Below, piece by piece: positions 5,807-11,843 of a stretch of DNA of 11,843 nucleotides. Numbering within the stretch: position 1 is the first letter of the stretch; each line of letters starts with the position of its first letter. Under the pieces are notes generated by a model that searched no databases, was not told the DNA's origin, and saw nothing but the letters and a program-made list of their open reading frames with translations. This DNA is from Pseudomonadota bacterium. GTDB taxonomy: Bacteria; Pseudomonadota; Alphaproteobacteria; Acetobacterales; Acetobacteraceae. The position numbers and the translations under genes are program-made. The stretch is from NCBI GenBank assembly GCA_021845835.1, contig JAJZVE010000074.1:1-11843 (forward strand), written 5' to 3'.

Positions 5807-6972
5807 CGGCCGTTCCGCCGCCGCTGCGCATCCTCTACAGCCACCGCATCCAGTCGCGCGACGGCCAGAGCGTGCACGTGGAAGAAATGGTCGCGGCGCT
5901 GCGGGCGCTCGGCCACGAGGTGACGGTGGTGGGACCGAGCTTCTACGCCGCCAGCAGCTTCGGCGGCGAAAGCCGCACGGTCGCGCTGCTGCGCCGTCTG
6001 CTTCCCTGGGTGCTCGCCGAAGTTGCCGAGCTTGCCTACAACCTGCCGGCCTACCGCCGGCTGGCGCGGGCCGCGCGCGCGGTGCAGCCGGACCTGCTGT
6101 ATGAGCGCTACAACCTGTTCTTCCTGGCCGGGGCCTGGCTGGCGCGGCGGCACCGCCTGCGCTACTTTCTGGAAGTCAACGCGCCGCTCGCCGAGGAGCG
6201 TGCCCGGCACGGCGCCTTGCGGCTGCGCCGGACCGCGCGGCTGGCGGAGCGTCATGTCTGGCGCAGCGCCGATTGCGTGCTGGCCGTTACCGCCGTGCTC
6301 GGCCGGCGCATCACCGCCGCCGGGGTGGACGCGACGCGCATCCGCGTGGTGCCGAACGGCATCGTTGCGGAACGCTTCGCGCCGGCCCCACCGGACGCGC
6401 CGGAGCGCCATCCGCTGACGCTCGGCTTCGTCGGCTTCATGCGCGACTGGCATGGGCTGGACACGGTGATCCGCGGGCTTGCCGGCCACGCCGGCGTGCC
6501 GCTCCGTTTCGAGGCGATCGGCGAGGGGCCGGCGCGGCCGGGGCTGCAGGCGCTGGCCGCGTCGCTCGGGGTGACGGAGCGGGTGCGCTTCGCCGGGCTG
6601 CTGCCGCACGATTCGATCCCGGCGGCGGTGGCCGGCTTCGACATCGCGCTGCAGCCGCGCGTGGTCGATTATGCCTCGCCGCTGAAGCTGTTCGACTACA
6701 TGGCCGCCGGCCGCGCCATCGTCGCCCCCGATCAGCCGAACATCCGCGAGGTGCTGGAGCACGAGCGGACCGCGCTGCTGTTCGACCCCGCGCGGCCGGA
6801 GGCGATGTGGCAGGCGATCGCACGCCTGGCCGGGGACGCGGCGCTGCGTCGCCGGCTCGGGATCGCCGCGCGCCAGGACTTGCTGCGGCGCGACTTCACC
6901 TGGCGCGGCAACGCGGCGCGCGTCGCGGCCTGGGCGAGGGAGAGCGCGGCCCGGCCCGACCGCGGCGGGTGA
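5803..6972 (+). CDS. GT4-type (GT-B fold) glycosyltransferase 1
   Basis: This 389-residue cytoplasmic enzyme would add a sugar from a nucleotide-sugar donor to the lipid-linked glycan. The N-terminal domain has the acceptor-side glycine loop SRDGQSVHVEEMVAALRALG (18-37) and the strand segment DLLYERYN (97-104). VVPNGI (182-187) marks the inter-domain region. The donor domain contains GFVGFMRDWHGLD (208-220) and SPLKLFDYMAAG (292-303). In that motif, Asp298 takes the place of the usual second Glu of the E-x7-E signature and the first Glu is absent, a variant seen in a GT4 subgroup. The reading frame is open well upstream, but the GTG at 5803 is preferred: it makes a 4-base GTGA overlap with the previous stop and begins just before the first conserved strand (LRILYSHR). 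Donor and linkage unknown. Confidence 0.88.
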   Translation: MTAVPPPLRILYSHRIQSRDGQSVHVEEMVAALRALGHEVTVVGPSFYAASSFGGESRTVALLRRLLPWVLAEVAELAYNLPAYRRLARAARAVQPDLLYERYNLFFLAGAWLARRHRLRYFLEVNAPLAEERARHGALRLRRTARLAERHVWRSADCVLAVTAVLGRRITAAGVDATRIRVVPNGIVAERFAPAPPDAPERHPLTLGFVGFMRDWHGLDTVIRGLAGHAGVPLRFEAIGEGPARPGLQALAASLGVTERVRFAGLLPHDSIPAAVAGFDIALQPRVVDYASPLKLFDYMAAGRAIVAPDQPNIREVLEHERTALLFDPARPEAMWQAIARLAGDAALRRRLGIAARQDLLRRDFTWRGNAARVAAWARESAARPDRGG

Positions 6973-8078
6973 CGGCGATGAAAGTGCGGTTGCCGAGCGG
7001 TGCCCGATTCCTGTTTGCGACCCAGCACAACCATCTGCCCGAATCGTACGGCGGCGAGGAGATCAACACCCATGCGCTGTGCCATGCCCTCGGCCGGCAG
7101 GGCATCTCGTGCGCGCTGCTGTGCACGCTGCACCGCGCCGGCGGGTTCAGCCTGCGCCGGCGCCTGGCGATGAAGCTGACGCGCCGGGCCTTCACCGTGG
7201 ATGGCGGCCTGGGCTATCCGGTGATGCGCCGCTGGAATGCCGTCAGGGGCGCGGCGGTTGCCGCCGCCCGGTTCCGGCCGCGGCTCGTCATCGCGCAGGG
7301 CGAGGAGTGGCCGCAGCTTGCCCGCGTGTTCCTCGATCTCGGCATCCCGGTGCTCGCCTACGCGCACGCGCTGGACGAGGTGTTCGATGAACCGGAGCTG
7401 CTGCGGCGCGGGGATTTCGGCATTGTCGTCAACTCCGCTTTCCTCGCCTCCCGGTTTCCGGCGGAGCGGCGGCCGCGGCCGATCCCGCCGCTGGTCGAGC
7501 CGGATCGCTACCGTGTCGCGCCGCAACGGCGGGTGGCGACGTTTCTCAACCCGCAGCTCGGCAAGGGCCTCGATGTCGCGATCCGCCTCGTGGCGGCGCG
7601 GCCGGACGTGCCGTTCGAATTCGTCCTGAGCCGCCACGCGCCGCCGGCCGACTGGCGCAAGGTCGGCTTCGATCCCGGCCGGTTTGCCAATCTGACCGTC
7701 ACCGGACCGTTCCGCGACATGCGGCCGGTGTACCGACGCTCCCGCCTCGTTGTGGTGCCGAGCCGGTGGCTGGAGACCTGGGGGCGCGTGGTCACGGAAG
7801 CGCAGCTATCCGGCATCCCGGTGCTCGCGAGCAGCCGCGGCGCGCTGCCGGACACGGTCGGGGCCGGGGGGATCTGCCTCGATCCGGACGATCCGCCGGG
7901 CGACTGGGAAGCGGCGTTCGCCGCCCTCTGGGACGATGCGGACACGTACGCGCGCTGCTGTGCCGCGGCCAGCGCGCATGCCGCACGGCGCGACATCGGT
8001 CCCGGGGCCGTCCTGGGCGCCTTCCTCGACGTGACCGGCGCCTTGCTGGCGCGTGGCGGCGGGCCGACGGCGCCATGA
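6969..8078 (+). CDS. GT4-type glycosyltransferase 2
   Basis: The GTG start gives 369 residues and an ATG at 6978 gives 366. The GTG makes the same 4-base GTGA overlap seen at other junctions here, so I chose it, but neither start has a strong ribosome site. With the ATG numbering, the acceptor-domain loop ESYGGEEINTHALCHALGRQ is at 22-41, the linker strand VVNSAFLASRF at 150-160 and the donor-domain motif VVPSRWLETWGRVVTEAQLS at 259-278. The latter contains a complete E-x7-E (Glu266, Glu274), followed by PVLASSRGALPDTVG (281-295). The central strand LNPQLGKGLDVAI (190-202) corresponds to the usual 'GR..KG.d.li' element, with Asn-Pro in place of Gly-Arg. No membrane segment is present. It probably adds one sugar to the growing unit. 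Confidence 0.87.
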   Translation: MTAMKVRLPSGARFLFATQHNHLPESYGGEEINTHALCHALGRQGISCALLCTLHRAGGFSLRRRLAMKLTRRAFTVDGGLGYPVMRRWNAVRGAAVAAARFRPRLVIAQGEEWPQLARVFLDLGIPVLAYAHALDEVFDEPELLRRGDFGIVVNSAFLASRFPAERRPRPIPPLVEPDRYRVAPQRRVATFLNPQLGKGLDVAIRLVAARPDVPFEFVLSRHAPPADWRKVGFDPGRFANLTVTGPFRDMRPVYRRSRLVVVPSRWLETWGRVVTEAQLSGIPVLASSRGALPDTVGAGGICLDPDDPPGDWEAAFAALWDDADTYARCCAAASAHAARRDIGPGAVLGAFLDVTGALLARGGGPTAP

Positions 8079-9238
8079 AGCCATCCGGTTCCGCGGCGGC
8101 GCCGACGCCGCGCATCGCGGTCGCCTCGTCGGGGCTTGGCCACGTGCGGCGCGGCATCGAATCCTGGGCGCTCGACCTTGCCGCGGCGCTCGGGCGGGCC
8201 GGACAGCAGGTCAGCCTGTTCGGAGGGCGGGCGCAGCCGGGGGTGACGGCGTTGTCCTGCCTGCCCCGCGACGCGACCGCCGCGCGGCGCGTCGCCGGTG
8301 CGTTCCGCCATCTCGGCGGCTGGCGCTACGGCCTGGGCGCGCCCTATGAGGTGGAGCAGACCTCGTTCGCCTGGAGCCTGTGGCGCCGCGTCCGTTCGGG
8401 ATACGATATTCTCCACCTGCAGGATCCGCTCGTGGCCGCCTGGCTCGCCCGTGCGCACCGCCGCGGCCTGTCGCGGCCGCGCGTCATCCTGGCCCACGCC
8501 ACCGGCGAAAAGCCGGCCTTCCTGCGGCGGTTTGCCAACCTGCAGATGCTGACGCCGCTGCAGGCGGCGGACTGGCAGGTGCATCGGGCGCCCGCGCAGA
8601 AGGTCTTCGCCGTGGCCAATTTCGTCGATACGGCGCAGTTCGCGCCCGGCGACCGGGATGCGGCGCGCAGGGAATTCGACCTGCCGCCGGCAACCACGAT
8701 CTTCCTCTGCTGCGCGGCGATCCGGCGCTTCCACAAAAGGATCGACTGGCTGCTGCAGGAATTCGCGCGGGCGCAACGAGAGCTTGCCGCCCCGGCGCTG
8801 CTCGTCGTGGCCGGCGGACGCGAGGAGGAGACGGAGGAGCTGGTGGCGATGGGGCGCGCGCTGCTCGGCGGCGGCGTCCGGTTCCTGGTCGGCGTGCCGC
8901 GGGAACGCATGCCGTTGCTGTACCAGGCCGCCGATGTGTTCGTGCTCCCCTCGCTGTGGGAAATGTTCAGCATCGCGCTGCTGGAGGCGATGGCGACGGG
9001 CCTGCCGGTGATCTGCCACGACACGCCGGCCTTCCGCTTCGCCGCCGGCCCGGCCGCGCTGTATCGCGATCTCGAACGCCCCGGCACGCTCGCGGCCGGC
9101 GTGCTGGAGCTGGCGGCGGCCGGGCCGCGCAGGGCGCTGGCCGCCGCCGCGCGCCGCCATGTCGAGGCGAATTTTTCCGAGCCGGTGGTCGTTGCGCAAA
9201 TCCTGGCGATGTACCGCTCGGTCCTGGAGAGCCGGTGA
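8075..9238 (+). CDS. GT4-type glycosyltransferase 3
   Basis: This 387-residue GT-B enzyme starts at an ATG that overlaps the previous stop as ATGA. The acceptor loop SSGLGHVRRGIESWALDLAA (18-37) has the small Gly-rich turn and helix of GT4 enzymes. DILHLQDPLVAAWLARA (111-127) is the next conserved strand and helix, and ANFVDTAQF (181-189) the inter-domain segment. In the donor domain, AAIRRFHKRIDWLLQEF (214-230) corresponds to the 'gRl...KgidlLi' element. VLPSLWEMFSIALLEAMATG (290-309) carries an intact E-x7-E (Glu296, Glu304). There is no membrane segment or signal peptide, although GT4 enzymes often sit at the membrane surface. Its place directly after another GT4 gene suggests consecutive sugar additions. 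Donor and acceptor cannot be deduced. Confidence 0.88.
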   Translation: MKPSGSAAAPTPRIAVASSGLGHVRRGIESWALDLAAALGRAGQQVSLFGGRAQPGVTALSCLPRDATAARRVAGAFRHLGGWRYGLGAPYEVEQTSFAWSLWRRVRSGYDILHLQDPLVAAWLARAHRRGLSRPRVILAHATGEKPAFLRRFANLQMLTPLQAADWQVHRAPAQKVFAVANFVDTAQFAPGDRDAARREFDLPPATTIFLCCAAIRRFHKRIDWLLQEFARAQRELAAPALLVVAGGREEETEELVAMGRALLGGGVRFLVGVPRERMPLLYQAADVFVLPSLWEMFSIALLEAMATGLPVICHDTPAFRFAAGPAALYRDLERPGTLAAGVLELAAAGPRRALAAAARRHVEANFSEPVVVAQILAMYRSVLESR

Positions 9239-9239
9239 C

Positions 9240-10121
9240 GTGACCGCAACGGTGAGCGTCATCATCCCCGCCTACAACGCCGAGGCCTACCTGGCGCGTG
9301 CGATCGAGAGCGCGCTGGCGCAGACCCGGCCGGCGCACGAGGTGCTTGTGGTGGACGACGGCTCGCGCGACGCCACCGCCGCGGTCGCTGAGCGCTTCGG
9401 CCCCGCGGTCACGGTCCTGCGCAAGCCGAATGGCGGCCCGGCCAGCGCGCGCAACCACGCCGCGCGGCACGCCACCGGCGAATGGCTCGCCTGGCTCGAC
9501 GCCGATGACTGGTGGTTCCCGCGCAAGCTCGCGGCGCAGCTCGCCTGCGACACTTCGCCGGAAATCGGCCTCATCCACAGCCTGATCGACCAGGAACCCG
9601 ACGTTGTCCCGGCGCGGCAGGACTTCGCGACGCTGTGGCGGCGCAACTGGATCGGCACGTCCACGGTGCTGATCCGGCGCCGCGCTTTCGTCGCCCTCGG
9701 CGGCTTCGAGGAAGCGCCCGCGCTGAGCTCGGTGGAGGACTACAACCTGTGGCTGCGTCTGGCCGCCGCCGGCTGGCGCATCGTGGTCTGCCGGCAGAGG
9801 CTGGTCCACTACACCCCCGGCATCGGCATCTCGTCCGATCCGGAGCGGTTCCTGCGTGCGTCGCTGAGCAACGTGGACGATCTGGAACGGCGGCTCGGCC
9901 TGCCGGCGCGGCGCGCGCGGCGCAAGCGGGCCGCGGTCCGCGCCGCCTTCGGCCGCCAGGCGCTGTATCAGCGGCGGCTGCAGGCCGCCCGCAGCCTGCT
10001 CTGGCAGTCGCTGCGGGAAGCACCGTCGCTGCGTACTGCCTTATGGCTGCTCGCCACGCATGTGCCGCGGCCGTTGCTGGACCTCAAGCGCCATGCCGTC
10101 CGGCGGCTGCGCGGACCGTAG
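9240..10121 (+). CDS. GT2-type glycosyltransferase
   Basis: This is an inverting GT-A glycosyltransferase of family 2, 293 residues, with GTG start at 9240 just after the preceding stop (9236-9238). GGAG at 9226-9229 lies 10 bases upstream. All family hallmarks are visible: VSVIIPAYNAEAYLARAIES (5-24), the UDP-binding VVDDGS (37-42), NGGPASARN (64-72), the metal-binding DADD (87-90) and the catalytic-base region SSVEDYNLWLRLAAAGW (163-179, ED at 166-167). The last 90 or so residues are arginine-rich and helical, without a true membrane segment, and may attach to the inner membrane. It is the last gene of the cluster and ends in TAG. Numerous homologues act on O-antigen, capsule or glycolipid, so the exact sugar is open. 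Confidence 0.92.
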   Translation: MTATVSVIIPAYNAEAYLARAIESALAQTRPAHEVLVVDDGSRDATAAVAERFGPAVTVLRKPNGGPASARNHAARHATGEWLAWLDADDWWFPRKLAAQLACDTSPEIGLIHSLIDQEPDVVPARQDFATLWRRNWIGTSTVLIRRRAFVALGGFEEAPALSSVEDYNLWLRLAAAGWRIVVCRQRLVHYTPGIGISSDPERFLRASLSNVDDLERRLGLPARRARRKRAAVRAAFGRQALYQRRLQAARSLLWQSLREAPSLRTALWLLATHVPRPLLDLKRHAVRRLRGP

Positions 10122-10151
10122 GCGGGGGTTCATGCCAGGCTCGATGCGGTG

Positions 10152-10193
10152 CCGGAGTGCTTCCGGACCGAACTCGGCGGCCGGTTCGCGGCC
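10152..10193 (+). other. Two small hairpins after the glycan cluster
   Basis: CCGGA (10152-10156) pairs with TCCGG (10162-10166), and GGCCG (10179-10183) pairs with CGGCC (10189-10193). Each has a five-base loop. They lie 30-70 bases past the last glycosyltransferase stop. No T-run follows, so they may protect the 3' end or assist factor-dependent termination. GC-rich sequence makes such short stems common. Confidence 0.25.
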
Positions 10194-10202
10194 TGGATAA
10201 GG

Positions 10203-10227
10203 GCGCGCAATTCCGCGGGCGCGCTTT
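10203..10227 (+). terminator. Possible weak terminator between the glycan cluster and the ABC operon
   Basis: GCGCGC (10203-10208) can pair with GCGCGC (10219-10224) around a 10-base loop, and TTT follows at 10225-10227. The T-run is short. The same bases also form an 8-base direct repeat, GGGCGCGC (10201-10208 and 10217-10224). Confidence 0.3.
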
Positions 10228-10267
10228 CCGTCCGGTTAAACCCGCTTCATGCGCCCCGCAGCCCCGG

Positions 10268-10295
10268 TTGCAACCGCCGGGAATTCAGGTATTCC
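10268..10295 (+). promoter_or_regulatory. Candidate promoter of the ABC operon with overlapping inverted repeat
   Basis: TTGCAA (10268-10273), a 16-base spacer and TATTCC (10290-10295) resemble a sigma-70-type promoter with four and three consensus matches. A start point near 10302 would give a leader of about 30 bases before the GTG at 10333. An inverted repeat, GGAAT (10280-10284) and ATTCC (10291-10295) around TCAGGT, covers the -10 and could be an operator. Confidence 0.35.
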
Positions 10296-10332
10296 GGCCA
10301 GGCACGGAGCGAGCGGCGGGGAATAGGGAAAC

Positions 10333-11070
10333 GTGGCTGCATTAATCGAGATCGCGGGCCTGACCAAGCGCTTCGGCTCCTTCACGGCCGTCAACGGCGT
10401 GTCGTTCAGCGTCGCGCGGGGCGAGGTGCTGGGCTTCCTCGGCCCCAACGGGGCGGGCAAGTCGACCACCATGCGCATGCTCGCGGGCTACATGACGCCG
10501 ACCGCCGGCACAGCGCGCATCTGCGGCCATGACGTGCAGGCCGATCCGGTGGCCGCCCGGCGCAGTCTCGGCTTCCTGCCGGAAGGCGCGCCGACCTACC
10601 CGGAAATGACCGTCGAGGGGTTCCTGCGCTTCGTCGCCCGCATCCGCGGCTATGGCGGGCGCGAACTCCGCGAGCGGGTGGAGCGCGCACTCGGCCTGAC
10701 CACGCTGCGCGGCGTGCGGCTGCAGCCGGTGGAGACGCTGTCCAAGGGGTTCAAGCGCCGCGTCGGGCTGGCGCAGGCGCTGCTGCACGATCCGCCGGTG
10801 CTGGTGCTGGACGAGCCGACCGACGGGCTCGACCCGAACCAGAAGCACGAGGTCCGCACGCTGATCCAGCGCATGGCGCCGGAGAAGGCGATCGTCATCA
10901 GCACGCATATCCTGGAGGAAGTGGACGCCGTGTGCTCGCGCGCCATCATCATCGCGAACGGCCGCGTGGTCGCCGACGCCACCCCCGCCGAGCTTGCCCG
11001 CCGCCATCCCTCCGGCCGGCTGGAGGACATGTTCCGCGCCATCACCGCCGAGCCGGCGGCGGCGGCGTGA
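10333..11070 (+). CDS. ABC transporter ATP-binding protein, GldA-like
   Basis: This 245-residue cytoplasmic ATPase would power the ABC-2 permease encoded next. It has Walker A GPNGAGKST (37-45), the signature LSKGFKRRVGLAQAL (136-150), Walker B VLVLDEP (156-162, catalytic Glu161), the D-loop GLDP (165-168) and the switch His192 in STHILEEV. Two features are characteristic of the GldA-like group: the Q-loop position carries Glu84 (GFLPEGAPTYPEM) in place of Gln, and the signature is LSKGF and not LSGGQ. Length is normal for a stand-alone subunit. GTG at 10333 is preceded by AGGG (10325-10328). The stop overlaps the permease start as GTGA. GldA proteins were named for gliding in Bacteroidetes, but related cassettes occur in many proteobacteria with unknown cargo. 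Confidence 0.92.
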   Translation: MAALIEIAGLTKRFGSFTAVNGVSFSVARGEVLGFLGPNGAGKSTTMRMLAGYMTPTAGTARICGHDVQADPVAARRSLGFLPEGAPTYPEMTVEGFLRFVARIRGYGGRELRERVERALGLTTLRGVRLQPVETLSKGFKRRVGLAQALLHDPPVLVLDEPTDGLDPNQKHEVRTLIQRMAPEKAIVISTHILEEVDAVCSRAIIIANGRVVADATPAELARRHPSGRLEDMFRAITAEPAAAA

Positions 11071-11813
11071 GCATGTTCTCCGTGCGCAACACGCTCGCCG
11101 TCGCCAGACGCGAACTCGCGGGCTATTTCGCGACGCCCGTCGCCGTGGTGTTCATCGTCATCTTCCTGGCGCTGCAGGGCGCGCTGACCTTCAACCTCGG
11201 CAACTTCTTCGACCGCGACCAGGCCGACCTGGCGCCGTTCTTCTCGTTCATCCCGTGGGTGTTCCTGCTGCTGGTGCCGGCAATCACCATGCGGCTGTGG
11301 GCGGAGGAACGCCGGCTCGGCACCATCGAGCTGCTGCTGACCCTGCCGCTGCGGCAATCCGAGGCGGTGGTGGGAAAGTTCCTCGCCGCCTGGGCGTTCT
11401 GCGCCATCGCGCTGGCGCTGACGTTTCCGTTCTGGATCACCGTCAACATCCTCGGCCGGCCGGACAACGGCGTGATCGCGTGCGGCTATCTTGGCGCCTT
11501 GCTGGTCGCGGGCAGCTTCCTCGCGGCCGGGGCGGCGATGTCGGCGGTGACCAGGAACCAGGTGATCGCCTTCGTGCTCGGGCTTGCCGTGTGCTTCGTG
11601 TTCGCCGTCGCCTCCTACCCGGTCGTCACCGACTTCATCTCCCGCGCTTCCCCCGGCCTTGCCGAGTTCGTGCGCCGCGTCAGCGTCGGCGAGCGGTTCA
11701 CGGACTTCACCCGCGGTCTTATCGAGCTGCGCGACGTGATCTACTTCGCGTCCTTCATCGGCTTCTTCCTGTTTCTGAATACCGTCCTCATCGAGCACCG
11801 CAAGGCGGACTGA
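11067..11813 (+). CDS. ABC-2 type permease, GldF-like
   Basis: This 248-residue inner-membrane protein is the transmembrane partner of the preceding ATPase. About six hydrophobic segments can be seen (roughly residues 24-40, 62-76, 105-127, 136-160, 165-183 and 224-242). The ABC-2 hallmark lies between the second and third: EERRLGTIELLLTLPL (80-95), the coupling-helix region that contacts the ATPase. The periplasmic stretch before the last segment, GERFTDFTRGLIELRDVIYF (208-227), is recognisable from GldF-like permeases. GTG at 11067 overlaps the ATPase stop by four bases; an ATG at 11073 would remove two residues, and neither start has a clear ribosome site. The stop is TGA at 11811-11813. 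The transported substrate is unknown. Confidence 0.9.
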   Translation: MSMFSVRNTLAVARRELAGYFATPVAVVFIVIFLALQGALTFNLGNFFDRDQADLAPFFSFIPWVFLLLVPAITMRLWAEERRLGTIELLLTLPLRQSEAVVGKFLAAWAFCAIALALTFPFWITVNILGRPDNGVIACGYLGALLVAGSFLAAGAAMSAVTRNQVIAFVLGLAVCFVFAVASYPVVTDFISRASPGLAEFVRRVSVGERFTDFTRGLIELRDVIYFASFIGFFLFLNTVLIEHRKAD

Positions 11814-11819
11814 CGAACG

Positions 11820-11843
11820 ATGCGCAAACTCTGGTCTTCGGTC
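11820..11843 (+). CDS. Start of a third gene in the ABC operon, possibly GldG-like (cut by window end)
   Basis: Only eight codons are present (MRKLWSSV), starting at an ATG six bases after the permease stop. The basic residues followed by hydrophobic ones would suit the first membrane segment of a GldG-type protein. In related operons such a gene usually follows the GldF-like permease. The call rests on position and not on sequence, since too little is visible to identify it. Confidence 0.4.

Noticed and set aside
7508..9265. 585-codon open frame on the minus strand
   Set aside because: It lies opposite two glycosyltransferase genes with full motif sets, and its translation is Arg/Ala/Gly/His-rich without any domain. 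Long antisense frames are expected where third codon positions are nearly all G or C.
10650..11798. 382-codon open frame on the minus strand across the ABC operon
   Set aside because: The translation is charged and repetitive with no family features, opposite well-defined ATPase and permease motifs.
1..11843. CRISPR arrays, insertion sequences, phage or toxin-antitoxin genes
   Set aside because: No regularly spaced repeats, no terminal inverted repeats with a transposase, and no phage or toxin motifs were seen on either strand.

Overview
The window is a GC-rich stretch of bacterial chromosome, with GC-dominated third codon positions and GTG and ATG starts. It most likely comes from an alphaproteobacterium, perhaps a member of Rhodospirillales or Acetobacteraceae. 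This placement is inferred from the gyrA-coaD-cyclophilin order, the acidic insert in the GyrA C-terminal domain, a FixK/Fnr-type half-palindrome and a small 'KAARCRRLAD' protein of a type common in that class. No sequence search was run.

Layout: (1) 1-1942 is a housekeeping block: the 3' end of gyrA, coaD overlapping it by 8 bases, and a cyclophilin-type peptidyl-prolyl isomerase with two plausible starts. (2) 1943-2562 is a junction region. It holds two mutually exclusive hairpins, tRNA-Lys(UUU) with an encoded CCA, a convergent 63-residue minus-strand gene, a near-perfect FNR/FixK-type site and a short dyad. (3) 2563-10121 is a tightly packed cell-surface glycan cluster, all on the plus strand: a Wzx-type flippase, an FkbM-type methyltransferase, an unclassified GT-A-like protein with a DSD motif, three GT4-type glycosyltransferases and a GT2 glycosyltransferase. 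Most junctions are 4-base start/stop overlaps, so the genes are probably translated as one coupled operon. (4) 10122-10332 is an intergenic region with hairpins and a candidate promoter. (5) 10333-11843 is an ABC-2 transporter operon resembling GldA-GldF-GldG: ATPase, permease and the first eight codons of a third gene.

How the parts work together: the glycosyltransferases would assemble a short oligosaccharide on a membrane lipid carrier, the FkbM-type enzyme would methylate a residue or cap, and the flippase would move the product across the inner membrane. No initiating sugar-phosphate transferase and no Wzy-type polymerase are encoded here, so those steps must come from elsewhere or the product is not a polymer. 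The ABC operon is separated by its own promoter-like region, and nothing visible ties it to the glycan. The least explained elements are the GT-A-like protein at 4889-5806, the small minus-strand gene with an FNR-type site at promoter distance, and the Gld-like transporter in an organism not expected to glide. I see no phage, transposase, CRISPR or other defence system.
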